Assembly (NCBI GenBank): GCA_944548615.1
Contig: OX155952.1
Span: 39,877,231 to 39,941,230 of the forward strand
Length of the DNA stretch: 64,000 bases
Direction of reading: 5' to 3'
Source of the DNA: Micropterix aruncella
Taxonomy: Eukaryota > Arthropoda > Insecta > Lepidoptera > Micropterigidae
Shown here: one piece after another, positions 35,815 to 45,959 of the stretch
How positions within the stretch are numbered: position 1 is the stretch's first letter
Layout of the letters: each line of letters begins with the position of its first letter
Notes under the pieces: generated by a model
The model's input: the letters and a program-made list of their open reading frames with translations, nothing else
Told to the model about the DNA's origin: nothing
The model's database searches: none
Made by a program: the position numbers and the translations under genes

Positions 35815-36240
35815 GAGGAGGAATAGTATTGTGAACGCGCCATATATTTTTATAAATATGAAGAAGGAAGTATAAATGTTGAGCTCCCTGAGACGATTAA
35901 GACTATTTCCAGATGGATGTCTATCTGTGTGTGTATGTTTTTCAACGATAGCGCCCAAACGCATAGTCCGATTGAGCTAAAATTTGGCATGCAGGCATCG
36001 TTCGGGGCAAGAGTTGAAAAAAAAGTTGAAATCGGTCCACCAGAGGGCGCGCTAGTTCTACCTCAATCTCGAAATATTGCAGTTAGAGACATAAAATTTT
36101 GTACAAAATCACGCTGTGAAATTTTGGTTGGAATATCTCGTATACGAGCGAAAATAGACGTCACTTTATGGCAAAAATAACCTCCGTATTTGTATTCCTG
36201 GATACCTCAGGATTGCAGTTTTTTTGAAAACATGGTTTTA
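35815..36240 (+). repeat. Dispersed repeat D3 copy 2
   Basis: Same landmarks as copy 1 at 35330 and extends further, through AGAGGGCGCGCTAGTTCTA and TGGTTGGAATATCTCGTATA. It is followed by a short LINE-tail-like piece (TTTTTGACGCCCAGTATTTG near 36297) resembling 48425. Confidence 0.7.
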
Positions 36241-36477
36241 AGATAGTGAAATAATTCTTTCACTTTTAAAAATACGGTAAACTGTACTGTTATTGCTTTT
36301 TGACGCCCAGTATTTGTGCGTATTGTGTTTATACTAAAAAAAACCGAACCATAACTAAACTGAACTATAAGGAATTTAAAAAATAAGTTTTGATTTCGTT
36401 AATTAAGTTTTATCTGGATTTTCTCTTATTTGCATTTTTTCTTGGTTTAGTAGGAAATGGATCGTTATAAATAAGGT

Positions 36478-36679
36478 ATAAACGAATTTACCACGTCAAT
36501 TTTCTTGCACCCGACGTTTCGGCGATTTTGCAACCACCGTTGTCCAGCGTAGACTGAAAACCTGTCAATCCGTTGTTCCGCGGGTAGGCGGCATGCCGCT
36601 GCAGTGGTTATTAAAACAGTGATTAAGCGGGGGGTTCGGCGCCCGCGAATTTTGAAAATCCGCCGTGCACACAACACTC
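36478..36679. repeat. Family P single-arm repeat, left half, split by the LINE
   Basis: Matches 5611-5815 and ends CACACAACACTC. The continuation (ACTGTATT, TTACGTCC) resumes at 41677, so this repeat was the insertion target of the LINE. Confidence 0.8.
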
Positions 36680-37217
36680 GTAACTTACGTATGTGTATGT
36701 GTCAACATCGATCTGTCAATCAGAAAGTAATTACTCTTTTCTATTATTATTAGTGGTTTTTTCTAAGTCAACGTGCAACTAGTTCCGAAAACAGTATAAG
36801 CGCCATCGAGTCGTCAAAATTGTGATTGATTTCATACTGAGGATCGTGAGTAATCGACAATTTATTATTCTGATACTCGGCTAATTCAGCTGGTCATTTT
36901 ACTATTTACAAGAAGATCAATAACCAATCGCGATCGCCGTCGCAACGCATCGCGCTGACGTCAATCCCAGCGACGAATCAAATGCGATCTGACTAGAGGC
37001 GACTTTACCGACGGTCTACCTCGAATGAAAATAGTAATCGGCAATTCCGTCATCGGCGTAAATCGACTTCACCTACTTGTCATGAAATAGGGAGGAGCAC
37101 TATTGTCTTCACAAAAAATATCGTACGATATATTTATTGAGCCGCAAACTTTACAAATAAGTGGACTATTGGACATTTCATTATATTTCATCTTTTATTT
37201 CTTAAATATTTAATACC

Positions 37218-38285
37218 ATGGATTGCGGAAAATGCGAGAAATCTATAACAACTAAAGAGAAACTGTCCTGCGTGCACTGCCGAGAACATTATCATTTAAA
37301 ATGCGCCAATATGTTGAAAATGAACTATAATAAACTTACAGAAAAAAACATGGCACAATGGCAATGTGATCAATGTAGTTCTTTAGATCCAAGGACTGCA
37401 AAAAATACGGGTTTGGATATTAGCAATGGAGTGGCCACTGAAAGATCACCTGGACCTGTATTATCCGAAAAAGATGGTTTGACGTTTTTTGAGCAATTAA
37501 AAACCTACCTCGACGAAAAACTAATATGTCTGAGGAATGAAATTCGAAGCGAAATGATCTCTGACCTCAAAGACATTATAGGAAATCAAATAAATAGGGA
37601 GTTGCGTGAAGTAAAGTCAGGCTTGATGGCACTACAATCTCTGCAAACATCACTAGAATTCCTGTCAAATCAATATGATGAAATATCTAAGAAAATGAAT
37701 GAGAAAAACACAAAAATTACTGACCTTGAGAAGGAAAATTTATCTCTTCGTGCAGATGTCACAGATCTGAAGTCACGAGTCTCCCAGATCGAGCAAAAGA
37801 GTCGTAACTGCAATATTGAACTGCAAGCCATACCAGAACGCCGAAACGAAAATATACAGGATATGCTCCGAAATTTATGTAAAAGTATTAATGTCCCTAT
37901 TCAAACTGAGCAAATAACCGCCTGTCACCGAGTAGCTCGCATGGACACAAGCAATAACAGGCCTAGGAATATTGTTGTATCCTTGAATAGCATTAGGATG
38001 AGAGACGAAATCCGTGCATCCGTACGAGAATACAATAAGAAATATAGAAATAATAAAATAAACACTTCTCACTTTGGAATCCTAGGAGACCATAGCACTC
38101 CAGTTTATGTCTGCGAACACCTATCTCCTGAAAGAAAGGCGATACATGCCGCATCCAGAATATGGGCTAAAAATAACAAATGGGAATTCGTCTGGATCCG
38201 AAATGGCCTTATATTTATGCGGAAAAATAACAACACTCCAGCAATCAACATTAAAAATATTACGATGCTACACACTTTGAAATAG
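37218..38285 (+). CDS. LINE ORF1 protein with PHD-type finger and FP-like domain
   Basis: A 355-residue protein that in this LINE group binds element RNA and forms the ribonucleoprotein. Residues 3-53 hold Cys3, Cys6, Cys18, Cys21, His26, Cys29, Cys50 and Cys53, a C4HC3 PHD-type zinc finger. Residues about 85-200 are rich in heptad-like Leu/Ile (SLQTSLEFLSNQ; ITDLEKENLSLRADVTDLKS) and are probably a coiled coil for multimerisation. Residues about 200-350 (NCNIELQAIPERRNENI; ACHRVARM; RPRNIVVSLNS; PVYVCEHLSPERKAIHA) resemble the FP25K/baculovirus-FP-like C-terminal domain common in insect LINE ORF1. The reading frame is intact from ATG to stop. It lies 5-prime of ORF2 on the same transcript. 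Identification is confident; activity is not tested. Confidence 0.88.
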   Translation: MDCGKCEKSITTKEKLSCVHCREHYHLKCANMLKMNYNKLTEKNMAQWQCDQCSSLDPRTAKNTGLDISNGVATERSPGPVLSEKDGLTFFEQLKTYLDEKLICLRNEIRSEMISDLKDIIGNQINRELREVKSGLMALQSLQTSLEFLSNQYDEISKKMNEKNTKITDLEKENLSLRADVTDLKSRVSQIEQKSRNCNIELQAIPERRNENIQDMLRNLCKSINVPIQTEQITACHRVARMDTSNNRPRNIVVSLNSIRMRDEIRASVREYNKKYRNNKINTSHFGILGDHSTPVYVCEHLSPERKAIHAASRIWAKNNKWEFVWIRNGLIFMRKNNNTPAINIKNITMLHTLK

Positions 38286-38323
38286 CAATATTACTACCAC
38301 AACGCAAGCCTTAATTAAGTTAA

Positions 38324-41189
38324 GATATAAAATTCAATTGCTATAACATCTATTACCAAAATATTCGGGGGATGCGATCTAAACTACAAGAAATAAACCT
38401 AGAGGTGTTAAACAACAACTATCATATAATTTGTCTGACGGAAACTAATCTGAACTCTGGTGTAGGTATACGATGGCGAAATATTTGATTCACGTTATGT
38501 CATATATCGGCGAGATCGGGAATCCAGTGCATCCGAATATAACAACGGGGGCGGAGTTCTGGTGGCTGTACTGAATACAATCAAGTCTAGAAGAATGCCA
38601 TTATGGGAAACGGAAAATGAAGATCTATGGATACAAATAGAGCCGAATAATTCTAAAAAGAAGGTTCTAAATATATGTACAGTCTATTTACCACCTAACA
38701 TCCCGATTAATAAATTTCAATGTTTTACTTCAAAATGTCAAGAAATCTGTATAAACTCAGAAATACAAAATCAAAACGTCATCATTGGAGATTTCAATCT
38801 ACCGCATATCAATTGGAACAGAATCTGTGAAAATGGAGGGGATATAGGCGAAATACATTTTTCAGGGCAAAAATCCATAGCCCTACAGGAACTTATGTCG
38901 ACCGGTAACCTCACCCAATCTAACTATGTCAAGAACCCTTTCGATCGAATTTTAGATTTAATATTGTCTGACAAAGACAATATATGTGTTAAAAGTTCCA
39001 CAGCAATAAGCCGAGTCGACGCTCATCATCCACCGCTAGACATATATCTGAAACTTGCATATAACGTCGAGCTGGTTCAAAATACTGCAACAGCTCGATA
39101 TGATTTCTTTAAGGGCGACTACAAAAAATGTACTGAATTATTATCACTAATTAACTGGTATACATGCCTAACGGGTGATGACCCAGATTTATTAGTCGAA
39201 ACATTCTATTCCAAGCTGTGGGAAATAATTAAAATAGCAATACCATTCAAGAGCAAAAGACCCTCAAAATATCCTGCATGGTTAAATACATCCTGTATAA
39301 AGTTGCTGAAGGAAAAAGAAAAATTCAGAAAAAAGGCAAAAAGGTACGGCAACGCGGTCGACTACGAAACATTTTCTTTGCTGAGAAAAAGAGGTAAAAA
39401 AATGATAAAAGAAAGCTATAATGACTATATTAAGACAATTGAAGAGTCTCTAAATAAGACAAGTAAACCATTCTGGTCATTCGTAAAAGCAAAAAAAGCA
39501 AAACCAGCGATACCGGATACTATGTATTTTCAATCCAAAACTGCCAACGATGGATCCGGAATAAGCGAGTTGTTCTCGGAATACTTTTCCTCAGTTTTTG
39601 ATGCTAACCCAGTGCAGCTGACTCAACAAAGTGTGTGTGTTTCGAGTGCTAATTACTCGCTATGCAATATTATTATTAATAAAATAGATATTAGAACTAA
39701 GTTAAAAATGTTAGATGATAGTAAAGGTCCAGGTCATGATGAAATCCCTCCCTTATTCATTAAAAAATGTTCAGCAGAAATCGTACAGCCATTGCACATT
39801 ATATATAATAAATGTCTTGAGATAGGAGTATTTCCATCGCAGTGGAAGATTGCTAATATCATACCGATTCATAAATCCGGAGACAGGAATTCAGTATCTA
39901 ACTACAGACCAATAAGCATACTCTCCTGTTTCGGAAAGATATTCGAATCTCTTGTCTGTGATCATGTTACACGACATTTTAAACATATAATCTGTCCGTA
40001 CCAGCATGGATTCACCAAAAACCGATCGGTGGAAACTAACCTGTTGGAGTACAACCAGTACATTTCATCCGCGTTTAATAGGAAACACCAGGTGGATGCC
40101 GTGTATACCGACTTCGCTAAAGCTTTTGACAAAGTTAATCATGACATATTACATATGAAACTTGCAAATAACGGTATTCACGGTAACCTACTTAGATGGA
40201 TGAAGTCGTACCTATCAAATAGGACACAAATTGTTCGTGTGAAAGGATATACATCGATCCCTGCCTTAGTTAAATCTGGTGTGCCTCAGGGATCAAATCT
40301 CGGACCACTTCTATTTTTAATATTCATTGATGATCTCTCTAAGAGTCTACGCTGTCGGCATCTAATGTATGCAGATGATTTAAAAATATTCAAAGAAATA
40401 CTGACAATGGAGGATTGCAATGCACTACAGAAAGATCTTTGCGAATTGAAAAAATGGTGTGAATCTAATAGAATGGAACTGAATGTTGAAAAATGTCAAA
40501 TTATTCGTTTCACTAGAAATAAGCAAATTAAAGACTACCCTTACTCTATCGGCAATTCAACACTAAAATCTACAAAAAGTGTAAGAGATCTAGGAATACT
40601 TCACGACGAGCACCTGACTTTTAGAGAGCATATCAACAATGTAGTAAGTAAGAGCGAGCGAACACTGGGTTTTATATATAGGGTTACTAAACCGTTTAAA
40701 AATATTAACTCTTTTAACTTGCTCTATAATTCTTTTGTACGCAGCCAACTGGAGTTTGGTTCCATAATTTGGAATCCATACTATGAGGTGCATTCGGAAG
40801 CGATAGAGTCTGTGCAGAGGAAGTATATGCGTATGGTAACCTATAAAACCGGCCTATCACGCACTCTCTACTCTTATGAAGAGCGTTTAAATTATTTTAA
40901 GATTTTTACTCTTAGAAAGAGGAGAGAGTGCGGAAGTCTAATGTTTCTGCATAAACTTCTTAACGGCGGGATAGACTCACCAGATTTATTAGAAGCGTTA
41001 AATTTCAACGTACCATCCAGGCGACTGAGGCAGCACTTAACATTTCACCTTCCCACTTCGCAGACAAATCAATCTTTCCACAATCCTATCTCACGTACAT
41101 GCCGGTTATACAACACTATAACCGATAACATTGATTTCTTCAACCTGGGACCATTAGTAGTTAAGTCCATTATAAATAACGTATTATGA
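38324..41189 (+). pseudogene. LINE ORF2 endonuclease/reverse transcriptase, one frameshift
   Basis: The polyprotein nicks target DNA and copies the RNA at the nick. N-terminal APE-type endonuclease motifs: IRGMRSKLQEINLEVL, LTETNLNSG, then after a frameshift YNNGGGVLVAV, IGDFNLPHINWN and DAHHPPLD. RT motifs: GPGHDEIPPLF, YRPISILSCFGKIFE, QHGFTKNRSVETNL, VYTDFAKAFDKVNH, SGVPQGSNLGPLLF and MYADDLKIF (catalytic Asp pair at about 40374-40379). The C-terminal region has SVRDLGI, LEFGSIIWNPYY and IESVQRKYMRM. A 1-nt frameshift lies between about 38460 and 38468, after LNSGV and before YDGEIFD. Beyond it 875 codons are open. No convincing ATG is seen in the upstream frame, which opens after a TAA at 38321. 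Confidence 0.85.
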
Positions 41190-41223
41190 AACAAATTGAT
41201 AATTTACCGTATGTTTTTAGTAT

Positions 41224-41466
41224 TTTTATTCCAGACATTATTCGATCTATTTTTTTTACCATTTAATTGTTTAACTGTTTTTCAGAATTCACTATAAACT
41301 TATTTCTAAAATTTTTAATTTTTGTTTTGATAATTTTTATGTTTTTATTATTTTATTCCAGACAATATTTGATCTATTTTTTACCATTTCATTGTTTAAT
41401 TGTTTTTCAGAATTCACTGTAAACTTATTTCTAAAATTTAAAATTTTTGTTTTGATAATTTTTAAG
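41224..41466 (+). repeat. 127-bp tandem duplication in the LINE 3-prime UTR
   Basis: Units begin TTTTATTCCAGACA at 41224 and 41351 and each contain TTTTTCAGAATTCACT and AAACTTATTTCTAAAATTT. A few substitutions separate them. Confidence 0.85.
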
Positions 41467-41669
41467 GATATTAATTTTTGTGCTGATAATTTTTGATAAT
41501 TTTGATAATTTTGTAAATCATGAGATACGGCACATACGCAATTATAAATTAAGCAAGCGGAGTACGCATATAATATTATACCCTAATTAGAAACAAAGTA
41601 AAAATGTTAGCGATAGCCATGTAATATTAGAGTATTGTTTGTGTACCTTTTATAATAAATAAATAAATA

Positions 41670-41720
41670 AACACTCACTGTATTTTTTGTTACGTCCCTA
41701 CGCTTGACGATGGATATTAA
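41670..41720. repeat. Family P single-arm repeat, right half
   Basis: Starts with the second AACACTC and continues ACTGTATT...TTACGTCC, matching 5812-5845. Confidence 0.7.
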
Positions 41721-41899
41721 GAACATTTTAAAAAGAGGGCTCACGTAGTAGTGTGTTCGAAACCGTCATTTCTATTAAAGTTCGGGGTTCTCAATAGCAT
41801 TCCGGATCATGCGGCTTTAGATAAATATTATTATATATTTTTTTTGTTATTGAACGTCTTCACGGCAAACTATACTGTACATATTTTTGTAATATTTCT

Positions 41900-42050
41900 A
41901 ACTACAACTTGGAAGTTCGTCTCTGCCCTTATTCCGATGCCACAGAAACAATTGCAATTACCAATAAAAGCAGCGGCCGGCGCGCGGAGGAAAGCCGGCA
42001 GCTTAAAGAAAATTCTCAAGCTGTGGACACATGCATTCCGCGGGAATTTG
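41900..42050 (+). pseudogene. Possible pogo/Tigger transposase tail
   Basis: A short stretch reads SSGRRAEESRQLKENS in one frame and KAAAGARRKAGSLKK in another. The end of pogo-type transposases has a PKA...GRR.GKSR.LT.TPE region that this might echo. Evidence is weak. Confidence 0.2.
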
Positions 42051-42469
42051 CTCGATAATAATGTAAACTGATGTTAAATTACATGAATTGTGTATCGCCC
42101 TTTTTGCGCCCATATCAACATCCAATCGGAATTTTATAACTGCTTATTATGGGAATTCTTAGTTTCCCACGGTATCAATCAACAGACTGGCGCTTTTGAA
42201 AGTCTGGATTATGAAATCGGGTGATGGTCTTTCAATCTTATAAAGGTTTGCATCCGCCATATAGATGGATGGTTTTTATAAATAATGTTCTAACATTTTT
42301 ATTATCAAATTCAAAAATCTGTTACGCGCCCGAAGTAAGTCTGGCTTTTATATGAAATTGTATTTTATAAAACCAATGCAGACAGCTGTACCCAGATACA
42401 TTGTTTACTTGTAATCTAACCTTGTTAAGTAATATTAGTGCCTGCCCCTTACAATGATATATCTACGGT

Positions 42470-42727
42470 TGGTGAAGTTGTCGATTATATAGCCTGACAT
42501 ATGGCCTAATGTTCTGGGGAATGGAAGCAAATTCGATGAGAATTTTTATTCGTCAGAAAAGGGCTTTACGCATTCTATACAGAGATTCCCCAAGAACTTC
42601 ATGTAAGCCGTTTTTCATCGAGTCGGCAATCATGACGATGTACTCGTGCTACATCCACCAAAATATACACCATAACTTATATCGGAGGTCACGGCGAATA
42701 GTGATTTCCATCAACAAAATACCTTAG
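42470..42727 (+). pseudogene. LINE ORF2 C-terminal fragment
   Basis: Frame reads LTYGLMFWGMEANSMRIFIR, QKRALRILYRDSPRTSCKPF and YIHQNIHHN. It fits the L.YG...WG.....I...QK.A.R......R.SC.PLF block of insect LINEs. Both sides are AT-rich without further motifs. Confidence 0.65.
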
Positions 42728-43538
42728 CAAGGTGCACAACAGTTTCCTTTACCTCTGCCTCTGTTATTATAATAAGGTCAAAAATTTAATGATTAATAAC
42801 TTAATCAATAATTTGGATAATGCTAAATTTATATTCCAAGAGTATCATCATATAAAATAAAGGAAAAAATAGTTGACATTTTCCAAAGATATTTTATTTT
42901 TATCAACGAAGGCTATATATTGCTGGATTTGACATTCTGACACTTTTAGTATAACATTATCTATTTTCATGACTTTCACATTATTACTTTAATATTATGG
43001 TTATAGACATTGTGCTCCTTATTTAATCAGAAATTTTAATAACTACGTTATTGTCTAAATACCAAGGATTTAAAACTGGTTATCAATTACTTAAATTAAT
43101 TTATATAGTCACAACTTATCACGATAGTTAATTTTACAATGTTAGACGCAATGACACATCCAAGTGTAGGAATACCTACCTACTGTAGTAGAATAAATTT
43201 TGTTGTATTGTATTGTATCTACTATACTTTTTATTTTTAGTTTTAATTTGTATTAAAAAAAAACACATTTGTTACATTAACCCCGTTGTTAATTTTTAAA
43301 AAAATCGTTGGAAATGTAAATTAAATACGTCAGTACGAGCGTCAACAAACAAAGTCTAAAGGTGAGCCCGCACCTACGCGTCGCGTCGCTGCGCTGCGCG
43401 TCGCCGCGCGTCAACCGTCAAACCCCACCAGCGCGTCAGGCAACTGCAAGCAACTGCATGTAAGAGGCAGTCGGCGCCAGACGCTCGCGGCTGAATGTCG
43501 TGCGTTATTTGCTCGTGCCTTCTAACCACGAACTTAGA

Positions 43539-43626
43539 ATGGACTCGGACTACGAAGTTTTTCTGTTTGCTCAGAAAAAAACCTTAATGTTAATAAAAAG
43601 CTTAACAATGTATCCGATATGTATGT
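43539..43626 (+). pseudogene. Short ORF, possible transposase N-terminus
   Basis: ATG followed by DSDYEVFLFAQKKTLM and an early stop. Acidic MDSD starts are common in Harbinger-type nucleases, but no catalytic part follows. Speculative. Confidence 0.25.
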
Positions 43627-43851
43627 AGGTATCTACTCTAAGCAAGTATTCTCACCATAATATTCGAAATTATACCTACAAAATGTTGATAGATATTTGG
43701 CATTAAATACGTCCAGATCTAGGGGTTGTAGATATTCACGAAAATACGTTTTTTTTAAAGAACAATGCTAGAAATAATAACAGTATCAGATACATGATTC
43801 TGAATTCTTAATAAACTAAGTTGAAATTAAAGAAACTAAAAAAAACCTTAC

Positions 43852-43977
43852 ACTCCCATATCCTCGCTGATTTCTTCCCATATATTCTCCTTTCGTTTTT
43901 GGTCCATGTAATATCGGTGAGATATATAAAAAATTTCGTCGTATTTGCTAACAAGCATTATCATTTTTTTCGTTCAT
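43852..43977 (-). pseudogene. MADF-domain exon, frameshifted
   Basis: The minus strand opens with ATG and MNEK, then MIMLVSKYDEIFYISHRY, YMDQKRKENIWEEISEDMG. This is the N-terminal half of a MADF (Myb/SANT-like DNA-binding) domain with the usual aromatic and WEEI residues. A run of seven A (minus strand, 43964-43970) shifts the frame between the start and the domain; six A would restore continuity. The exon ends at a donor (GTAAGG after 43852). No following exon is visible. In PIF/Harbinger elements such a protein assists nuclear entry and DNA binding of the transposase. Confidence 0.65.
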
Positions 43978-44260
43978 GGCTCTAACTAGTTAATATGTGA
44001 TGGCATTTTAGAAGAAAACATTTATATATGGCAATTAATGGCATTAACTGAATTCTTTCTAATTTAAGGTAATTTTATTAAGTATGTATGATGTTAAAAG
44101 AAATTCTAAAATAATAACGATGAAAATAAATTGTCTACCTTAGAACAGGCGGCCGCCTAGTTAGGTCTTGACTATTTAAAATTGTAAAATATGTCAATCG
44201 AAAATGGATAAATAAATTTGAATAGGTATTCGTTAACTGACTCATAAAAATAATCGAATA

Positions 44261-44300
44261 ATCGTCATACACCAAACCCGAAATCGTCATACACCAAAAC
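44261..44300. repeat. 19-bp tandem repeat, two units
   Basis: AATCGTCATACACCAAA occurs twice in succession, separated by a few bases. Confidence 0.8.
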
Positions 44301-44491
44301 ATCGGAACGGACACGGTGCGATGCATTCTTTTTGAGCTCTACAACTACATGCTCAGGTCACACGTATTGCATTTATTACACTGCACTGCACACCAATGCA
44401 CTGAAACCAAAAAAGGGATAGGCATATTTTATACCTGTGAGAATGACGGAGAGAGGTTGAGTTTACGCGTGACTCTAATGATTCTCGTCGA

Positions 44492-44656
44492 AGCCAGCCG
44501 TTTAACGGTACAGTCAGACGATTACATAACTAATAGATTCGTTTAGTGTTAAGTTGAATTGGGCTGTGATAATTTTTCAGTATATACGTGATTGTCTCAG
44601 CGGCCCGTCGTTTCGCGGTACAATCAGAAGAGTAACAAATAAATACGTTTTGTGTT
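44492..44656 (+). repeat. Diverged 110-bp tandem duplication upstream of the HTH ORF
   Basis: GCCAGCCGTTTAACGGTACA ... TAGATTCGTTTAGTGTT is echoed by GCGGCCCGTCGTTTCGCGGT ... AAATACGTTTTGTGTT about 110 bp downstream. It lies in the presumptive 5-prime UTR or promoter of the ORF at 44774. Confidence 0.7.
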
Positions 44657-44773
44657 GTATTTTGTCTTCGTGTTCTGTGTTGTGATCGTGCGTTCGACTG
44701 TGCTGAATCCCAGGAGGTACAGTAGGTAAATAACTTTATTTTCTATTATTTCTTGTCGTGATCGTCGTTTAAT

Positions 44774-45247
44774 ATGCCGTTAAAAACAAAATTGGGAAAT
44801 AAGACGCTGAAATCCCAGACAAGGGAATTAATATCAAATATTTACCATTTCATGAAAGATGAAGCGAAATTCGGAATAACAATTGAATTGCAAGCGGTCT
44901 TAAAAAGGCTTTCTGCTGCTAGTAAAATATCTATCGCGTCAATAAAGGGATATGTAGCGAAAAAGAACGTTTCTTTTAAACTGGACGATGCTATGACACA
45001 CGCCATAGATAAAATTGAAACAATGTCAACCAGAGACTCCCAATGTTGGACTAATGTTTGTCGTCATGTTATCGATATAGAAAACAAATATAGGCTAACC
45101 GAACCGGTGTTAGATAGAATTTTAGACAATCTATCATTTGTAGTAAATACGGGAAGTAGTGATGAAGAAATGAACGCAGTTAATTTAGATGAAAGTAGAT
45201 CTGAAAACAGTGACAGTGATTTAGAAGGAATATATCCACTTCAATGA
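44774..45247 (+). CDS. Intact 157-aa HTH protein: IS630/Tc1-type transposase lacking its catalytic core
   Basis: Residues 1-56 (LKSQTRELISNIYHFMKDEA; LKRLSAASKISIAS) match the N-terminal helix-turn-helix DNA-binding head of the lepidopteran DDE-endonuclease (IS630/Tc1-mariner-like) transposases. At about residue 57 the sequence jumps to KGYVAKKNVSFKLDDAM, which in those proteins lies just after the LNPIE catalytic motif, and continues through the C-terminal WTNVCRHVIDIENKY block to an acidic tail (SSDEEMNAVNLDESRSENSD). All three catalytic acidic residues are therefore missing, roughly 250 residues deleted without loss of frame. ATG to TGA is uninterrupted. It could bind transposon ends without cutting and act as a repressor. 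No protein-level evidence is available here; the family call rests on recognised motifs. Confidence 0.72.
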   Translation: MPLKTKLGNKTLKSQTRELISNIYHFMKDEAKFGITIELQAVLKRLSAASKISIASIKGYVAKKNVSFKLDDAMTHAIDKIETMSTRDSQCWTNVCRHVIDIENKYRLTEPVLDRILDNLSFVVNTGSSDEEMNAVNLDESRSENSDSDLEGIYPLQ

Positions 45248-45261
45248 ATAATACTATGTGT

Positions 45262-45450
45262 CTTACTGTGTACTGTAAAATTGAGGCACATATAATTATA
45301 ATAATAGTTTGGACAGTGAAAGGTGATCGTATTGTGTTGTAAGCAGAGTCTATAAAAGTATTGTGTTTGAGATGTACTGTTATAATTGAGGCTCCTAATA
45401 TATAAGTGGTAATAGTTTGGAAAGTGAAACATGATTGTTTTGTGTTTTTG
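45262..45450 (+). repeat. Diverged 105-bp tandem duplication downstream of the HTH ORF
   Basis: TGTACTGTAAAATTGAGGC ... AATAGTTTGGACAGTGAAA ... GATCGTATTGTGTT is repeated with changes 105-108 bp later. It forms the presumptive 3-prime UTR of the ORF. Confidence 0.75.
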
Positions 45451-45959
45451 TGTCACAATCCTAATGTTATTTTCCACATAATTATATATTACACCGTATT
45501 ATAAACCAAACTAATTATCGATATTACATCATGGACGGTTATGCATGTAATGCATGTGTTAATCGCTAATGAACTTATAGTACAGTCATTCTCTAAAACA
45601 ATACTGTTAGGATGGCTAGTCGATTTTGTACGTCGAAATTAAGTTTTTTTTATTTTGTATTCATCACTTCAATATTTATTTATTTTTTTATTTTATTTGA
45701 TTAAAAAAATTACACTGTTTGTAGTAACAAATGGTTGCGTCGCTCCTAACTAGGCATAGCCGATCTATTTTGAATATTTATATTTTATTGTGAAATTACT
45801 TGTTTTCTGCCTGCCTTTTTTCTTTCTGTTTCATGTCTTCAATTCACGGGGACATCGATGAAGTAAATACATGGACCGGGGACATGAAATATTTTTGAAT
45901 TATTGATTATATATAAATTATGGACAATAATAGTACCAAAAAATTACCTTTTACCTTTT

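Larger units (their letters stand above)
36680..41669 (+). mobile_element. Nearly full-length CR1/Jockey-group LINE
   Basis: About 5.0 kb bounded by a 7-bp duplication AACACTC (36673-36679 and 41670-41676), confirmed by the uninterrupted copy of the target repeat near 5806. Layout: 5-prime UTR about 540 bp, ORF1 (37218-38285), short spacer, ORF2 (about 38324-41189), a 3-prime UTR with a 127-bp tandem duplication, and an AATAAATAAATAAATAA terminus. A single frameshift in the endonuclease region is the only break I see in its coding sequence, so the insertion is young. Confidence 0.85.
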
